Program-made: the position numbers and the translations under genes | Shown here: piece after piece, positions 34,301 through 64,000 of the stretch | Layout of the letters: every line of letters begins with the position of its first letter | Position numbering within the stretch: the stretch's first letter is position 1 | Origin: Seriola aureovittata | Taxonomy: Eukaryota; Chordata; Actinopteri; Carangiformes; Carangidae | Assembly: GCF_021018895.1 (NCBI RefSeq) | Contig: NC_079377.1 | Span: 13,044,501-13,108,500 of the forward strand | Length of the DNA: 64,000 nucleotides | Direction of reading: 5' to 3' | Notes under the pieces: generated by a model | What the model was told of the DNA's origin: nothing | What the model saw: the letters and a program-made list of their open reading frames with translations, nothing else | Database searches by the model: none

Positions 34301-36671
34301 AGTCTGTTTTGTAGAAAATTATTTTAAGTCTTAGCTTTAAGGTGAATGAATTGAGCTCAAACTGGAATTCAAATATTAACTTCAACTTAAGCACACACTT
34401 TGCTACACCAGAATAGAAATGTATGTAGTGATAGATAGTCTTAGAGCAAACACTGACTCCATGTCATTTTCTCTGTTGCTTTTACAGTGGCAGTGGACAA
34501 GCTACCAAACTTCCTAGCATCTCCCACACCAGATGATAAACCTGGACCCCACCATCAGTGCTCCATTCATCTCAACTGTGAAAATGTAGAGGTACTGGAG
34601 ACCGCATACAAAGACGCCATGAATGGACGTCCCTCAGTAAGGTACATATATCTTCACACTCCTACATAAGCGGGCACTTAAACACATTTAATTTGCTCTT
34701 CTTGATACATGACTGAACACATACCATACATGCAAGAGATACAACAAGAGGTAATGAGTTCTAGTTTCAAGTCCTACACTATACATAAGAGCTAGTCATG
34801 CATTTCTTACTATAGAGAATACAGGGCAAAGTGTTAGGTGTTTATTAGTATAGATTAGAGATTAACCTTGCAGCTGTAAAACCTAGTGCCTATCGCACCG
34901 CAACTTAAGTCCTTCTTTATAATGTAATTATTTAAAAACTATAACATTATGTGCCTTGCAGTAGATATTTTCTCCACACATTTATGTCAACATATCTCTG
35001 CATCAGACTTGGCTAAGGTGTTTACATATCCTTATCTTGTAACTAACACTTAGCCTTGAATTAATGTTTTATCCCCAAAACATAAGGTCTTCCAAGTATC
35101 TGTATATCATTTAATAAAGTTTGTTTGCTGGAAGACTGCTGACCACGTGATGCCCGACATCACAATCTTGAATATTCAACAGTTTTTTTCTTGATTTTCA
35201 AAATCTCACTCACTCTTTCACTTGCCACCATCTTGATTCATCATGCTTCTCTGCTCCTGTAGACCAATGCTGGAGATGACCATCCCCTCTGTGTTGGATC
35301 CTACTCTGGCTCCCCCTGGCTGCCACGTTGTGTCACTATTCACCCAGTTCACCCCCTACCACATAGAAGGCAGGGCGTGGACTGACCAGGACAGAGAGGC
35401 CTTCGCAGACACTGGTTAGACATACAAAATCATCCAGGACTTCTTATAGCACAAAGTGTTACAAAAATGCACATTGCTACTACATTTATTACTCAGGCAC
35501 AAAAGTTCTAGTGTACTGCGCTTAAAGCTGATCTAAAACTGAAACATGTTTTTTTAATTATATGACGGCAAAATAAGTTAAAGACAGAAACTTACTTACA
35601 AATCTGTCGTTTTTAAATGTTTAATGGTTAAATTTAGGAAGCATTTTTTTCTGGGAATTTTTTTTTAAGGGAATGACACTTTTTTAAATGTATGCTGATC
35701 AATGATTTCTGTGATAAAGCATGAGTCTGTGTGTCTCTTTAGCATTTGACTGGGTGGAGCAATATGCCCCTGGGTTTAAGAAGTCGGTTGTGGGAAGGGA
35801 CATCCTAGCTCCGCCTGACCTGGAGAGGATCTTTGGGCTCACTGGAGGGGTACACACAATACACTGTACACATTGTAAAACTGAGCAGCAATTTGAATGT
35901 TGATACACAGCTTATTTGCTTAACACAATCAACTGTTCACTGGATGAGGAAGTAATTTGCATCCTCTGTAGCATTCTATCGTTCACTATCCACTCAGGTA
36001 CAGATGTGTTGTATAAGCAGTTAATGGTTCCAGACAGCTTTATCATAACCCATGAGTCAGAATCAAAGTTCACATCAACTGTGTAAAATGACATTAACTT
36101 ACAGAATACATGGGCAGTGGCAGGTTCTCTTTCTATTATATCAAGAAACAAAAAGAAAAGTTAACAATTTGGTCTCTTCTTTACAGAATATCTTTCACGG
36201 ATCAATGTCGCTGGACCAGCTCTACCTAGCACGACCTTTGCCCTTCCTGTCAGACTACCGTTCGCCAGTTAAAGGGCTATATCTGTGCGGCAGTGGCTGT
36301 CATCCAGGTTTGCTCTTAATGTTCAACCCTCAGATTAGTACTTATTTGCAAATGTGGCTGTCTGTTGTGCGTAGTGTAGTATACGTGCAATCATTAATGT
36401 TATGTTGTGTGGTGTTTGAAGAGCACAGTTTATGAACCTTTGATCCTTTGGATGAAATACTATCCTCACTGCTGACAATAAAGAAACAAATTAACTTGGT
36501 GATGGCTGAGTAAGCTGTTTCTGATTTTCTTACATAGAATAAGCACACAGAACAAGATTGACTAATTCTTGAACATTTTGTATGTTCAATGTTTCTCTAG
36601 GCGGTGGTGTGATGGGTTCACCTGGCTGGAACGCAGCGCTCACTGTCATGGCTGACCTGAAACGCCACTGA
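30714..36671 (+). CDS. pyroxd2: Pyridine nucleotide-disulphide oxidoreductase domain protein 2 (pyroxd2), complete, 16 exons
   Basis: A mitochondrial FAD-dependent oxidoreductase-like protein of the phytoene-desaturase/amine-oxidase fold; its substrate is not established, and it has been linked to complex IV and methylamine metabolism (family knowledge). Exons: 30714-30837, 31209-31228, 31357-31450, 31891-31964, 32104-32259, 32500-32653, 32791-32852, 32935-33032, 33150-33291, 33395-33529, 33611-33683, 34488-34641, 35263-35414, 35743-35849, 36187-36307, 36601-36671. All phases match and give 578 residues (human about 581). Residues 1-32 are Arg/Ser/Thr-rich without acid runs, like a mitochondrial presequence. 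The Rossmann motif VIGGGHNGLVAA (38-49) has G40-G42-G45. The C-terminal FAD motif [16 protein letters not shown] is intact. Exon 2 is only 20 nt, and exon 3 is entered directly from a GT repeat. Confidence 0.95.
31209..31228 (+). CDS. pyroxd2: pyroxd2 micro-exon 2 (20 nt)
   Basis: The acceptor cattgcag precedes and the donor GTGAGT follows. The exon completes the Gly started in exon 1 and codes for HNGLVA of the FAD-binding glycine motif. Its length is not a multiple of three, so skipping would shift the frame. Confidence 0.85.
31303..31354 (+). repeat. pyroxd2: (GT)26 microsatellite abutting the pyroxd2 exon 3 acceptor
   Basis: A pure GT repeat ends two bases before exon 3; the acceptor is gtgtgtgtag|GCTGCC. 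The repeat occupies the whole normal polypyrimidine-tract position in a 128-bp intron. Confidence 0.95.
31475..31745. mobile_element. MITE-like element in pyroxd2 intron 3
   Basis: Terminal inverted repeats: left gggtcagtccacccaaat (31479-31496) and, reverse-complemented, right gggtcagttcacccaaat (31723-31740), one mismatch in 18. Flanks TAAA/TTAA suggest a TA or TTAA target. The total is about 270 bp, with no coding capacity. The terminus matches a fish repeat starting agggtcagttcaccca that I recall as common. Confidence 0.7.
36308..36600 (+). other. pyroxd2: pyroxd2 intron 15
   Basis: A 293-bp intron with a weak GTTTGC donor and TCTCTAG acceptor. Nothing else is recognised. Confidence 0.8.
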
Positions 36672-36907
36672 AACATCAGACAGCATCAGTGTGTGGTCAG
36701 CTCAACAAGGTTCAGCCTCTCTTTTGTTTGATTCGTATGAATGTGACTAGTTTGAGCAATACATTTCTACACTCACTTCATCTAACTATTTGATGAGTCG
36801 TCCCTCCACCATATTATGTTGTGCATTGTGTTTGTAAGAGAAAAAGGGGATTAATGTTTGATTTAATGATACACCTGACATGGGATGAAAGAGACAGGGA
36901 GAGGCTC

Positions 36908-36913
36908 AATAAA
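36908..36913 (+). terminator. pyroxd2: Candidate poly(A) signal of pyroxd2
   Basis: AATAAA 237 bp after the TGA stop. A second hexamer lies at 37183-37188. Confidence 0.5.
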
Positions 36914-37188
36914 ACAGGATTTCAAGCTCAGTGTATTGGATGCTGGATATCACTCTTGATATTAAACATTAGTGCAATATTGCCACACAAAATCCTGGTG
37001 TGACGACACTCGTGAAATCATCTATAATTGAGCCAACAGAAAATCATGAAAACGGAACCAACACAACATTAATGTTGAAGTCAAATGCAATTTTAGAATT
37101 ACTGATATTTGACTTTATCAAATGAATTAAAACTGAGGTGTAATCATGGAAATGACAATGGAACTTTTTACAACTTTGTATGAATAAA

Positions 37189-38100
37189 TTCAAATGAATT
37201 CAAGCAAATGTGTGTCACTTTCATTAAACTATGCAGAATTTTTACTGGTGTACTTTATGCTGCGTTCATTCAACTGGGATTGACGTGTCATTTTAGTATA
37301 TCAGGGTAGAAATCTAATAGATTTTTTCATAGAAGACATTATGACTTGTCTTTGTAGGAAACATAGGAGTTAGTAATAACATTAACCATGGCTTTGTTCT
37401 ATTCAAGTATACCAGTAAGTACCATGACCCACATAGGGTTATGTGGAGGGGGGCATAGGAGGCATGTAACAACACTTATCAGTGTTAGAATTAAATTAAT
37501 GTTAGATGACTATTTCAAGGAATGTGGCCTAATGGGTCTTATACTTTCTTCAAAGTTAAATACTCTTACAGGAAACCATTAGTATAATTTTTTTCTGATG
37601 ATAGCGTTAGTCCAAGGACCAATATATTAGTCAATATTGACCAATAGCAAAATTGTTTCCCTCCTGGGCATTTATCTATATATCTATACACCTGTTGATC
37701 TAGAATGACAATAAAGACTCTGCAAACCAAAAGCACCCTAAAAATGACCTTAAACATTCTTAACTCGAGGTTAATTTACTAGATTTATTCCAGAGCCTTT
37801 AACATGAGATCTGTCTGAAAGCTCTAGAAGACACCTAGTAAGTGAACCTTGAGTTAATAATTTTTTCTTCAACCCCTACACACAAATTTATAGGTCTATA
37901 TACTTGCATTTTTTTCACTTGTGACAGTAAGTTATACAAAATATCTTATTATAATTATAGAATATATGTAAGTGGAATTAAATAAATCATCATCACACTC
38001 AATATTATAATTCTTAATTATTGATCAGAGCACTATACATTTATATACTGTATAATACACGTCATCCTTTGTTGGTACCAGTCCCTATGAAACCGTTCAA
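37189..38100. other. pyroxd2 to TTC31-like intergenic region
   Basis: AT-rich, no exon supported, except for a short stretch at 37440-37469 that looks like a decayed copy of part of pyroxd2 exon 9 (listed separately). Confidence 0.5.
37440..37469 (+). pseudogene. Ghost-exon-like match to pyroxd2 exon 9
   Basis: Twenty-seven bases match pyroxd2 exon 9 positions 33208-33234 with only three transitions. They read YVEGGIGGM against YVEGGMGGV and are followed at once by TAA. There is no flanking splice site and similarity stops abruptly. It could be a relic of a partial tandem duplication or a chance match in G-rich sequence. Confidence 0.35.
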
Positions 38101-38151
38101 TAATCGATGATGGTGTCCTGTGCCTTTAAGACGCTGCTCAGGGTGGACCCG

Positions 38152-38177
38152 GCGTCAATGCTTGACGCTCAGGAAGT
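38152..38177 (+). promoter_or_regulatory. Putative promoter motifs of the TTC31-like gene
   Basis: The perfect inverted repeat gcgtcaatgcttgacgc (38152-38168, arms of 7 bp) carries TGACG half-sites on both strands and is followed by an ETS-like caggaagtgg (38169-38178). It lies about 150 bp upstream of the likely start codon, in locally CpG-containing sequence. No TATA box. Inference from motif content and position. Confidence 0.45.
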
Positions 38178-38315
38178 GGACTAAACCACCAAAGATTCCC
38201 GCAGATTCGATAGCGATTGTCCCGATTGTAACAAACGTGTCCAGACTGACCCAAACATTTGTTTAAATCGTTTTTTGTGGGATACTTGAGACGATAATGC
38301 TGGATGGTTGCGCTC

Positions 38316-45605
<7,290 letters not shown>

Positions 45606-48181
45606 ACTCAGTTTACCCCTTTGCCTCAGTAATATGCAGGAAACTGGGATACACAGACTGAGCCAAAGGAGCCGGTACTTACAGGACCAGGTTCTCTGGG
45701 TTAAGAATATTAACTGTGGCAGAATGGACCAGCACTCAAGGGTGGAATAGTGACACATGTACCACAGAGGACTGGAAGCATGAAGGTTTTTATTTCAACC
45801 AAAGACTTTCCTGGATGAAATTGCTCAATAGTAAAACATTAACCAGAAGGGAGCAACAAAATCACCAGATGTAGTCTCAGTTTTGGATGAAAACCTTCAT
45901 ATTTGTAGCCCTTCATGGTACACAGGTGACCTATTCCTGCTTTAAGAGATACAACCTAACTTCACAGGCCTACAACAGAAGGAGGAAGTGAAACTGCCTG
46001 GGTTCACTACTGGGGGGAAGAAGTAATGGCACTGTCATTTAAAGAAGTGATGAAAGGTATCAGTATGGATTTTTCAGGCCAAGGTTCTTCAGTGATTATC
46101 CTGGGGACCTTCCTTCTTTAGAAATTCCATCGCAAAGCAGTGTTCCTCCCCATTTTTTAAGTACAGTAACTTTATCATTACTTTAATTGGCAGTTTGTGA
46201 ACTTGATTTTTAACAGTTAAAGTTTATCCGTAGTTCACAACTGCTCACGTCAGTCTGTGGTTCATAGTGGGGCTTCATTTCCTACTTCTTGCTTCTGTTC
46301 AAATATCAGCACATTGTCCACTAGACCAAAGACATACTAAGAGACGTACCTGTCATTTCAGTACCTCCCCTATGCAGATGAGGTTTTTGTTTTAGCCAGT
46401 AAACTACAGAGACCCAGAGAGGTGCCTTTATAATGTTCTATGTAGCCTTAGTTAAGATGATCAAACTGAAATTGAGGGATTGCAGGATTGTATGTATTAA
46501 TGCATGAATTAGGTGTATTAAATTAGGTATAAGGTATAGGTGAAAGATTTAACACACTCACTGCATGAGTTGAGACTCATTGTCGTTCATAACAATACTT
46601 GTAGGTTGTATAAGAAGCAATAGAAGCACCTGACAATATCATGCAATCCAGTAGAATAAGTGCTAGTGTTATGAAGATAATGTTTTTGGTGAGACTGTCT
46701 GAGATGAGTTGTTTTAACACTATCGCAATTTTGAGGCCAAGGTTTTTGGTTTTCTTGTATTAGATTGCATGAAGTGTCAGGTGTGACGTTCTTCTCTTCT
46801 CCCTGTTTAGTGGACTATAAGAAAGATAGTTGAGGCACTTATCTCTGTACCCCATGCAAAACACAGCTTTCATTCATTCATTTATCTCAGCATTAAAGTA
46901 GACAACAGTAAACATCACAATGCTTTACGTCTATCCAAAAGTTCCAACTTGATATTCAGTTCTTTGTCAGACACACACACCCACCAGCTCTGGCAGAAGT
47001 AGTCGGTTTTTGTAGGTTGATTATATCTATGACAGACATGACGACATCACTGATAAACTAGTATAAGACAGTGCCTTACAAATATTCATGCTCAATGGAT
47101 TGTGTCACACACATATCCATGAATGTGTGTGTGCACATGACTAGCAGACCTTTTGAACCTTGACAAGCAGTGTTTTTGACCTAACGGCCTCCATTCCAGT
47201 ATTTCAGTGAACCAAAGAATGCCTCATCTGATGGCTCTGCACTGAAAACAAACTAATTCTTTTGTGAGTTTCAACACTAGACAGTGCATTAAAACCTTTT
47301 GGCATGAATCTGTATCATCCACTAGACAACAATTAGTGCTACAACACCTGGATTAAGTCCACACTACATTAACTAGTAAACTATGCACAGCATAGCAAGA
47401 GTATTTATTATCTTATTTATACCTACGTTTTTTTCTTTCTTTTTTACCACATACTTTGAGGCTTGAGCTTTTTACAGTTGTGCTTTTACATTATGGCAGG
47501 TGAAATAAAAGGCCACTCCTCTGCTTATTTCTGACTTTAGAGGCAAATGTTACTAAAAAAACATTTGGTGCAAATACTGTCACATGCTGCACTTCTGCTT
47601 TTCTTGTAATACTTTCTGTCTTGTGGCTACAACTTGTAAAAAAGGAATTGGACACCAAACCTTCAGACTGCACATGCAGATTTAACTTGTTTCTTATTTG
47701 ATTGGTGCTGTTAACTATGGTTGCACAATGTATTTAATTTTTCAGACTTGAAAAGTATTGGATATTACCATGGGATTTTAATCGCATTTTACATGTATTT
47801 CAATTTGGACAAAGGATATCCCTAGGTCTAATGTCATCTTAGTCTTTTACCCACTTTCAAACTATTTCAGGAAAATGCATTTTTATCTTGATGTACACAC
47901 TGATAACCGGAGCACTGCAATCCTGTTAATCCCCCAAATATTTTGTATTGTCGCACTGCAAAAAAAGAGTATTTTATATTTAATAAACGAACCACCCATC
48001 CCATTTCTGAGTCTCTCCATGCATAATGGCACAAACTGAGTGTTAAATGTCTAATGTATGCAGTTATTCTACTAAAATGTCATAAACATAGGTATAGTTT
48101 TCCTGACCTCCACAAGGCGGCAGTGTTGCACTTGAAAAATTTTCACTGAAATATGTCAGCAACTTAACCAGCATATGCAAT
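45606..48181. other. 3' UTR and flank of the TTC31-like gene
   Basis: No further coding sequence. The sequence is AT-rich and of low repeat content to about 48000. Confidence 0.5.
47504..47509 (+). terminator. Candidate poly(A) signal of the TTC31-like gene
   Basis: AATAAA about 1.9 kb after the stop. Another lies at 47982-47987. A long 3' UTR is plausible, since no hexamer was noticed earlier. Confidence 0.35.
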
Positions 48182-48201
48182 GACTTTTGGACCCCACTGT
48201 A
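48182..48201 (-). mobile_element. Possible Tc1/mariner terminal remnant
   Basis: The reverse complement begins tacagtggggtccaaaagtc, the typical start of a fish Tc1-like terminal inverted repeat next to a TA target. No second end or transposase was seen nearby, so this would be a solo end. Confidence 0.4.
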
Positions 48202-48298
48202 CATTTATCTTTTTTTGATCTTCAGAAATCAAGACATTGCTCTATATCATTCCTCATGCTCAAAACCTTGAAGAAGTAAATAAAAGCAGGCCAGGCCC

Positions 48299-48412
<114 letters not shown>

Positions 48413-48694
48413 CTCTCTCTGTGTCTGTTTGGTTTGGTGGTGGTGGTGGGGGGGTATGGTAACCCTGTCATCACTGGAAGCAGACACTTGTGTGGCCAGC
48501 ATGAAAGTTGAATTAGGGAATCTGTAACCACCCAGACCAGTGGGAGATGGAGACATGACTTAACATTACTGAAGATGTGTGGGAAAAAGCAACCATTATG
48601 CCACAGATGACATTTTGAATAGAGAGAAACTGAGACCTGATGCCATCTGTGAGTGCATGTAAAGTCCATGCAAGTGGGAGATCGCTTGATGCTG

Positions 48695-48850
48695 AAAAAT
48701 TAAAAGGGACACTTCACTGATTTTACACATGCAGTTTAGATTACTCATCAAAGTGAGTAAGAATCAGCCTGTGAAAACAATTGTATAAAGTCTATAAAGT
48801 TTAGAAAATAACCCTGATACTGGGTTTGTTAGGGTATATAATGCCAACAC
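48695..48850. mobile_element. Possible dispersed repeat relic
   Basis: The phrase aaaagggacacttcactgat, then tttacacatgcagttta, tcatcaaagtgagtaag, tctataaagtttagaaaata and gggtttgttagggt matches the start of a repeat I recall as dispersed in fish genomes. It may extend to about 49140. No ends identified. Confidence 0.4.
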
Positions 48851-49198
48851 TACATTTTAACCCTATTTTATATAATTTTTACCTTATATTATTCCTTCAG
48901 GTTAAGGCAAAGATGGCCTTTGATGCTCAATCTACTGAGATCAACCTCTATCAACAGAAGTCCTGCAAACTTTATAGAATGTCCTCTATACAGTTTGTGC
49001 CTACATGCTACTGTAGCCAGTATGAAAGTAAAAGCATTATAAAAGCCTGTAGAGACGGCAGTGGGGGTGAGCATGAGGAGGTGCTGTCGTTTGAAAAGGC
49101 ACTTGTTTATTGTTGGAGAGCGTGTATTTATTTCATGCCTCCACAGATTGTGGGTAAGGGCAGAGCCGACTTGGTTGGCGTAATTAGAGAGGTGGAGA

Positions 49199-49225
49199 GG
49201 GAGAGAGAGAGAGAGAGAGAGAGAG
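49199..49225. repeat. (GA)n microsatellite
   Basis: A GA repeat of about 27 bp between two GGGAGA patches. Confidence 0.9.
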
Positions 49226-50869
49226 TAAGGGAGAGAGCTCTGCCACAGAGAGCTGCTTCGCTCAGATACTCTCAGCCCTGTGAGCCCTCCAAGAGTCCTG
49301 TAACTCACTCTCTCTAGCATACACCCCCACTGAGCTGTTAAGTATTGACACACAGGTAGGGACACCTGTCTAGTCTAGTTTAATTAATCTGATATGCAAC
49401 ACACTTTATAATGGAACGATGTCACACAGCAATGATATTTATATTTTTAACCTTAACGCCCCTTTTTACTTTTTTTTTTTTCTTACCTCTCCCTGTCGAC
49501 CTTGAAGATCCCTCTGATTTGGCCCAGCTAATAGGGGGTCTGCTCTTCCTGTTCGGGTTTACCAGTCAGGGAGGGACCACCATCCTGCCACCCAGTTACA
49601 CCATCACTGGCACACACAAACATCTCAATTACAGCTTCAAAATTTATATGTGTGCACACAAACACACTCATACTGTATGTAACGTATGATTCTTTTTGAC
49701 CCTTCTGGAAATCTGCATACGAAGTGCTTTTTATGGCCATGGTTGGCGTTGGCCGTTTTATGCCTGTGGATGTTTCAGGTCCTACCTCCCCTGTCATGAT
49801 TGTAATTTTTCATGTCTATGAATAAACTTTGCTGCCTTAAAAAGGTGCCCACTGAGGTTTACTTGAAAACTGAAATACAGTTTATCAACACAACACCCTG
49901 AGGCCAAAAATTTCCTGGTAGCTAAATTTATCCTGAATCCTCCTGAAATGACTCAAAAAATAAATAAACAAGTTTTAAACATGTAGAAAGGTTTTCGCAG
50001 ACATCTGGAGGAAACTGGATCGGGACTGAGCACTCAAGTGACCCCAGCTTGAAATCCATAAACAGGACTTTTTCCTGCTTTTTTTAATCTGAATCTACAC
50101 TGATTAGTTAAACCTTTATGTTCTCTATGCCATGATGATAGGTTAGACTGTAGTAACACACTCATGGGCAGGGGCAGTATGGTATATTCTCATCGGTCAC
50201 GTTCACCATGGCTACGGTGAGGCTGAGCCTAATTTAGAATTGGTGGTTTGCGGCAATCTCAACAAGGAAATATCTACCCTGTGGTATAGGGAGCTTCTTT
50301 AAGACACTTGGAACGTGGTGTTTGAAACTATTCTGGAACCAGAGTCCTTCCTGTTGGTAGCATTTACACACGTTTAACCTAGGGTTGTGTAACACTGAAC
50401 GCACAGTTGTGTAAAGCATCATCCGCCTATCAGAGACGAGAGGTGTAGAGAGGCCCAATCAGAGTAAACACTCGATTTGATGATGAAAATGGGTTCCATT
50501 ATGTATGAAGTCCATTTCTGCTAAACTACTAAACACACATCCTGAAACGAAGATGAGTCTTGCTGTTGCTGGAGACTAATTTGTCAAAAATTCACCGTCA
50601 GACTCATTTATCTGTGAGGAACGACTGTCCCATGTTTCATCTCAGACCTAATTCAGCAATACATAAAAGTATTCATCCAATATTATACAAATGTCAGCAA
50701 AGAAAGAAACAGAATAAGTTAAAATGACAAATCTCCCATCAGTGGTGGCAACCTAGTAATTTGATATTTTTGATTTTATAGGAACATTGTTAGAGCATTA
50801 TATAATAGACCAGCCATATGTTTTGGCACGTGCATTAATACTTATGTATGAGCGAAAAGGAACCTAGAG
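49226..50869. other. Non-coding region upstream of loxl4
   Basis: No exon supported. Open frames of 74-92 codons here lack splice context or similarity. Confidence 0.5.
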
Positions 50870-51000
50870 GGAAAGAGGAGGGGGGAGGAAGGGCGGGAGG
50901 GAGGCAGGGAGGGATATAGGGAGAAGGAGGGAAGAAGGGAGGATTGACTAAGGAGAGCATTTAGTAGACACACTCCTTCACTCAGGCACTCTCCCCTAGG
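50870..51000 (+). promoter_or_regulatory. loxl4: GGGA-rich tract, putative loxl4 promoter
   Basis: Strongly purine-biased sequence (repeated gggagg, ggaggg and gaaggg) lies immediately upstream of the likely first untranslated exon. Such tracts are common in TATA-less promoters. Inference. Confidence 0.4.
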
Positions 51001-51039
51001 CAGTGACGTCCACCACTGCAAACATTTGCTGCCTGCCAG
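50965..51039 (+). other. loxl4: Likely loxl4 untranslated exon 1, start approximate
   Basis: The end is set by a consensus donor, ctgccag|GTGAGTGA (exon end 51039). No ATG-initiated coding frame is expected. The start is a guess because no initiator is evident; the next acceptor is at 52116-52117. Confidence 0.4.
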
Positions 51040-52117
51040 GTGAGTGAACTTTCACCTTACCTTCTCCTTTTACATTTTTTCTTGGTAAAGAATAATTGGA
51101 ATTTAATTTTCTTTAGATTTACATATACATATGCATCTGTCTGAAAGTGTAACAGGTGTTTAGATACAGGCTTAGGTTGCTCTTGTCCTCTCTTGATTCT
51201 TTACTTTGATTAGATTAATTTTAAGTCAGCTGTAATACTGCCAAAGTTCAAACAGAAAGAGGAAATGTTTGTTTTAAATTTTGAATTAAGTAGCAATTAA
51301 GTATATGGCTGTATGCAATAGAAGCTATTTTTTTTTCACTCTGATTTACTAAAGACTTGCTTGTTGTTGATTTGTTCCTTTATAATTTTATCAGCACAAC
51401 AGAAAAATAGATGTTGTATATTTTCTGCCGAGTGTTGTCCTGTGGCCTGCAGTGATATAGTGTATCAGTGTCTGTCTCCACCGCTGTCTTCTTGTTTAAC
51501 TATGACACTTGTTAACCTCCAGTAAAAACCTGCCTGTTTCTGTCTGGGTAGTTAGCCTTGGGGGATGTTTATTCACGGAATTGCAATACAAACGTGCGCT
51601 GTTGTGTCTCTAATTATATGCCTACGTTTGACATGAGCGAAAAGTATGCGTTTTGGCTCCCATTGTATCATTGAAACATTTACGCTGCAGCAGTTAGTAA
51701 AATCAAATGTCGGACTACAAAACAATTCAAGTATCTCTCTGACTGTCTACACTCAGAGCTTCCTTTCTTGATGGGTAAAGAGCATGCTGGTGGATGTATT
51801 CAGCCACTGAGCAGACTACCTGACATTTTTTGTCCAGAGGATGTCAGCGTTGGTCCATTCAATAACCATGCCGCTCAGGGTCCCGTCTGACTGGGCTGTT
51901 TGAGGAAATACTCACTCAGTCTTTATGCATGGTAGTTTTAGTCACAAGGGGTATCTGGAATTGATGAAGGGAAATTAGCATGTAGCTCCTTGATTTACAA
52001 GCCAGTTAAATGACTCTACTGGTCAATTTAATATAAATCAATAAAATAACTTGCCATATCTAACTGAACAAAAGTAGAACAAACTAAATCATGGACTATT
52101 TCAACCTTTACCTGCAG
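51040..52117 (+). other. loxl4: loxl4 intron 1
   Basis: About 1.08 kb, GTGAGT to CTGCAG; T-rich, no additional exon recognised. Confidence 0.4.
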
Positions 52118-52137
52118 GCCCCCTCCTCTCAGTCACG

Positions 52138-63999
<11,862 letters not shown>

Positions 64000-64000
64000 G

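Noticed and set aside
36672..38100. hps1 exons next to pyroxd2, as in human
   Set aside because: No HPS1-like sequence or exon chain seen on either strand.

Overview
The window is vertebrate nuclear DNA, almost certainly from a ray-finned (teleost, probably percomorph-like) fish. Reasons: multi-exon genes with GT-AG introns, many of them 80-600 bp; very dense (CA/GT)n microsatellites; several repeats that resemble fish mobile elements; and a side-by-side nkx2.3/nkx3.3 pair. No bacterial, viral or CRISPR features are visible.

Layout: (1) 1-763, last exon of nkx2.3 (+), first exon off the left edge. (2) 4618-6114, complete two-exon nkx3.3 (+). (3) 6115-22160, a 16-kb stretch without convincing exons, holding microsatellites, mobile-element relics and possible conserved non-coding blocks. 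(4) 22625-27611, complete four-exon slc25a28 (mitoferrin-2) on the minus strand. (5) 30714-36671, complete sixteen-exon pyroxd2 (+). (6) 38316-45605, complete sixteen-exon gene (+) for a 514-residue protein with a charged N-terminal half, three TPR units, an RRM and a CCCH zinc finger; its N-terminal and TPR parts resemble TTC31. (7) 51039-64000, 5' part of a lysyl-oxidase-like gene (+), best called loxl4: signal peptide, SRCR1, SRCR2 and the first half of SRCR3; the catalytic domain lies beyond the right edge.

The genes do not form a pathway. They are a conserved linkage group matching human 10q24.2 (NKX2-3, SLC25A28, PYROXD2, LOXL4), with two additions mammals lack there: nkx3.3 and the TTC31-like gene. 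In human, TTC31 lies close to LOXL3 at 2p13.1. Finding a TTC31-like gene beside a LOXL3/LOXL4-type gene here suggests an old whole-genome-duplication pair, with the 10q24-type TTC31 copy lost in mammals.

I built all exon chains by matching splice sites, reading phase and remembered family sequences; each closes in frame (266, 395, 578 and 514 residues for the four complete proteins). Repeat-family statements rest on terminal structure and memory of common fish repeats, not on a database search. I found no convincing new biological system; the most interesting items are the TPR-RRM-CCCH protein, the unusual splice architecture at the pyroxd2 Rossmann motif, a ghost-exon-like sequence after pyroxd2, and a missing conserved cysteine in the LOXL SRCR3 domain.
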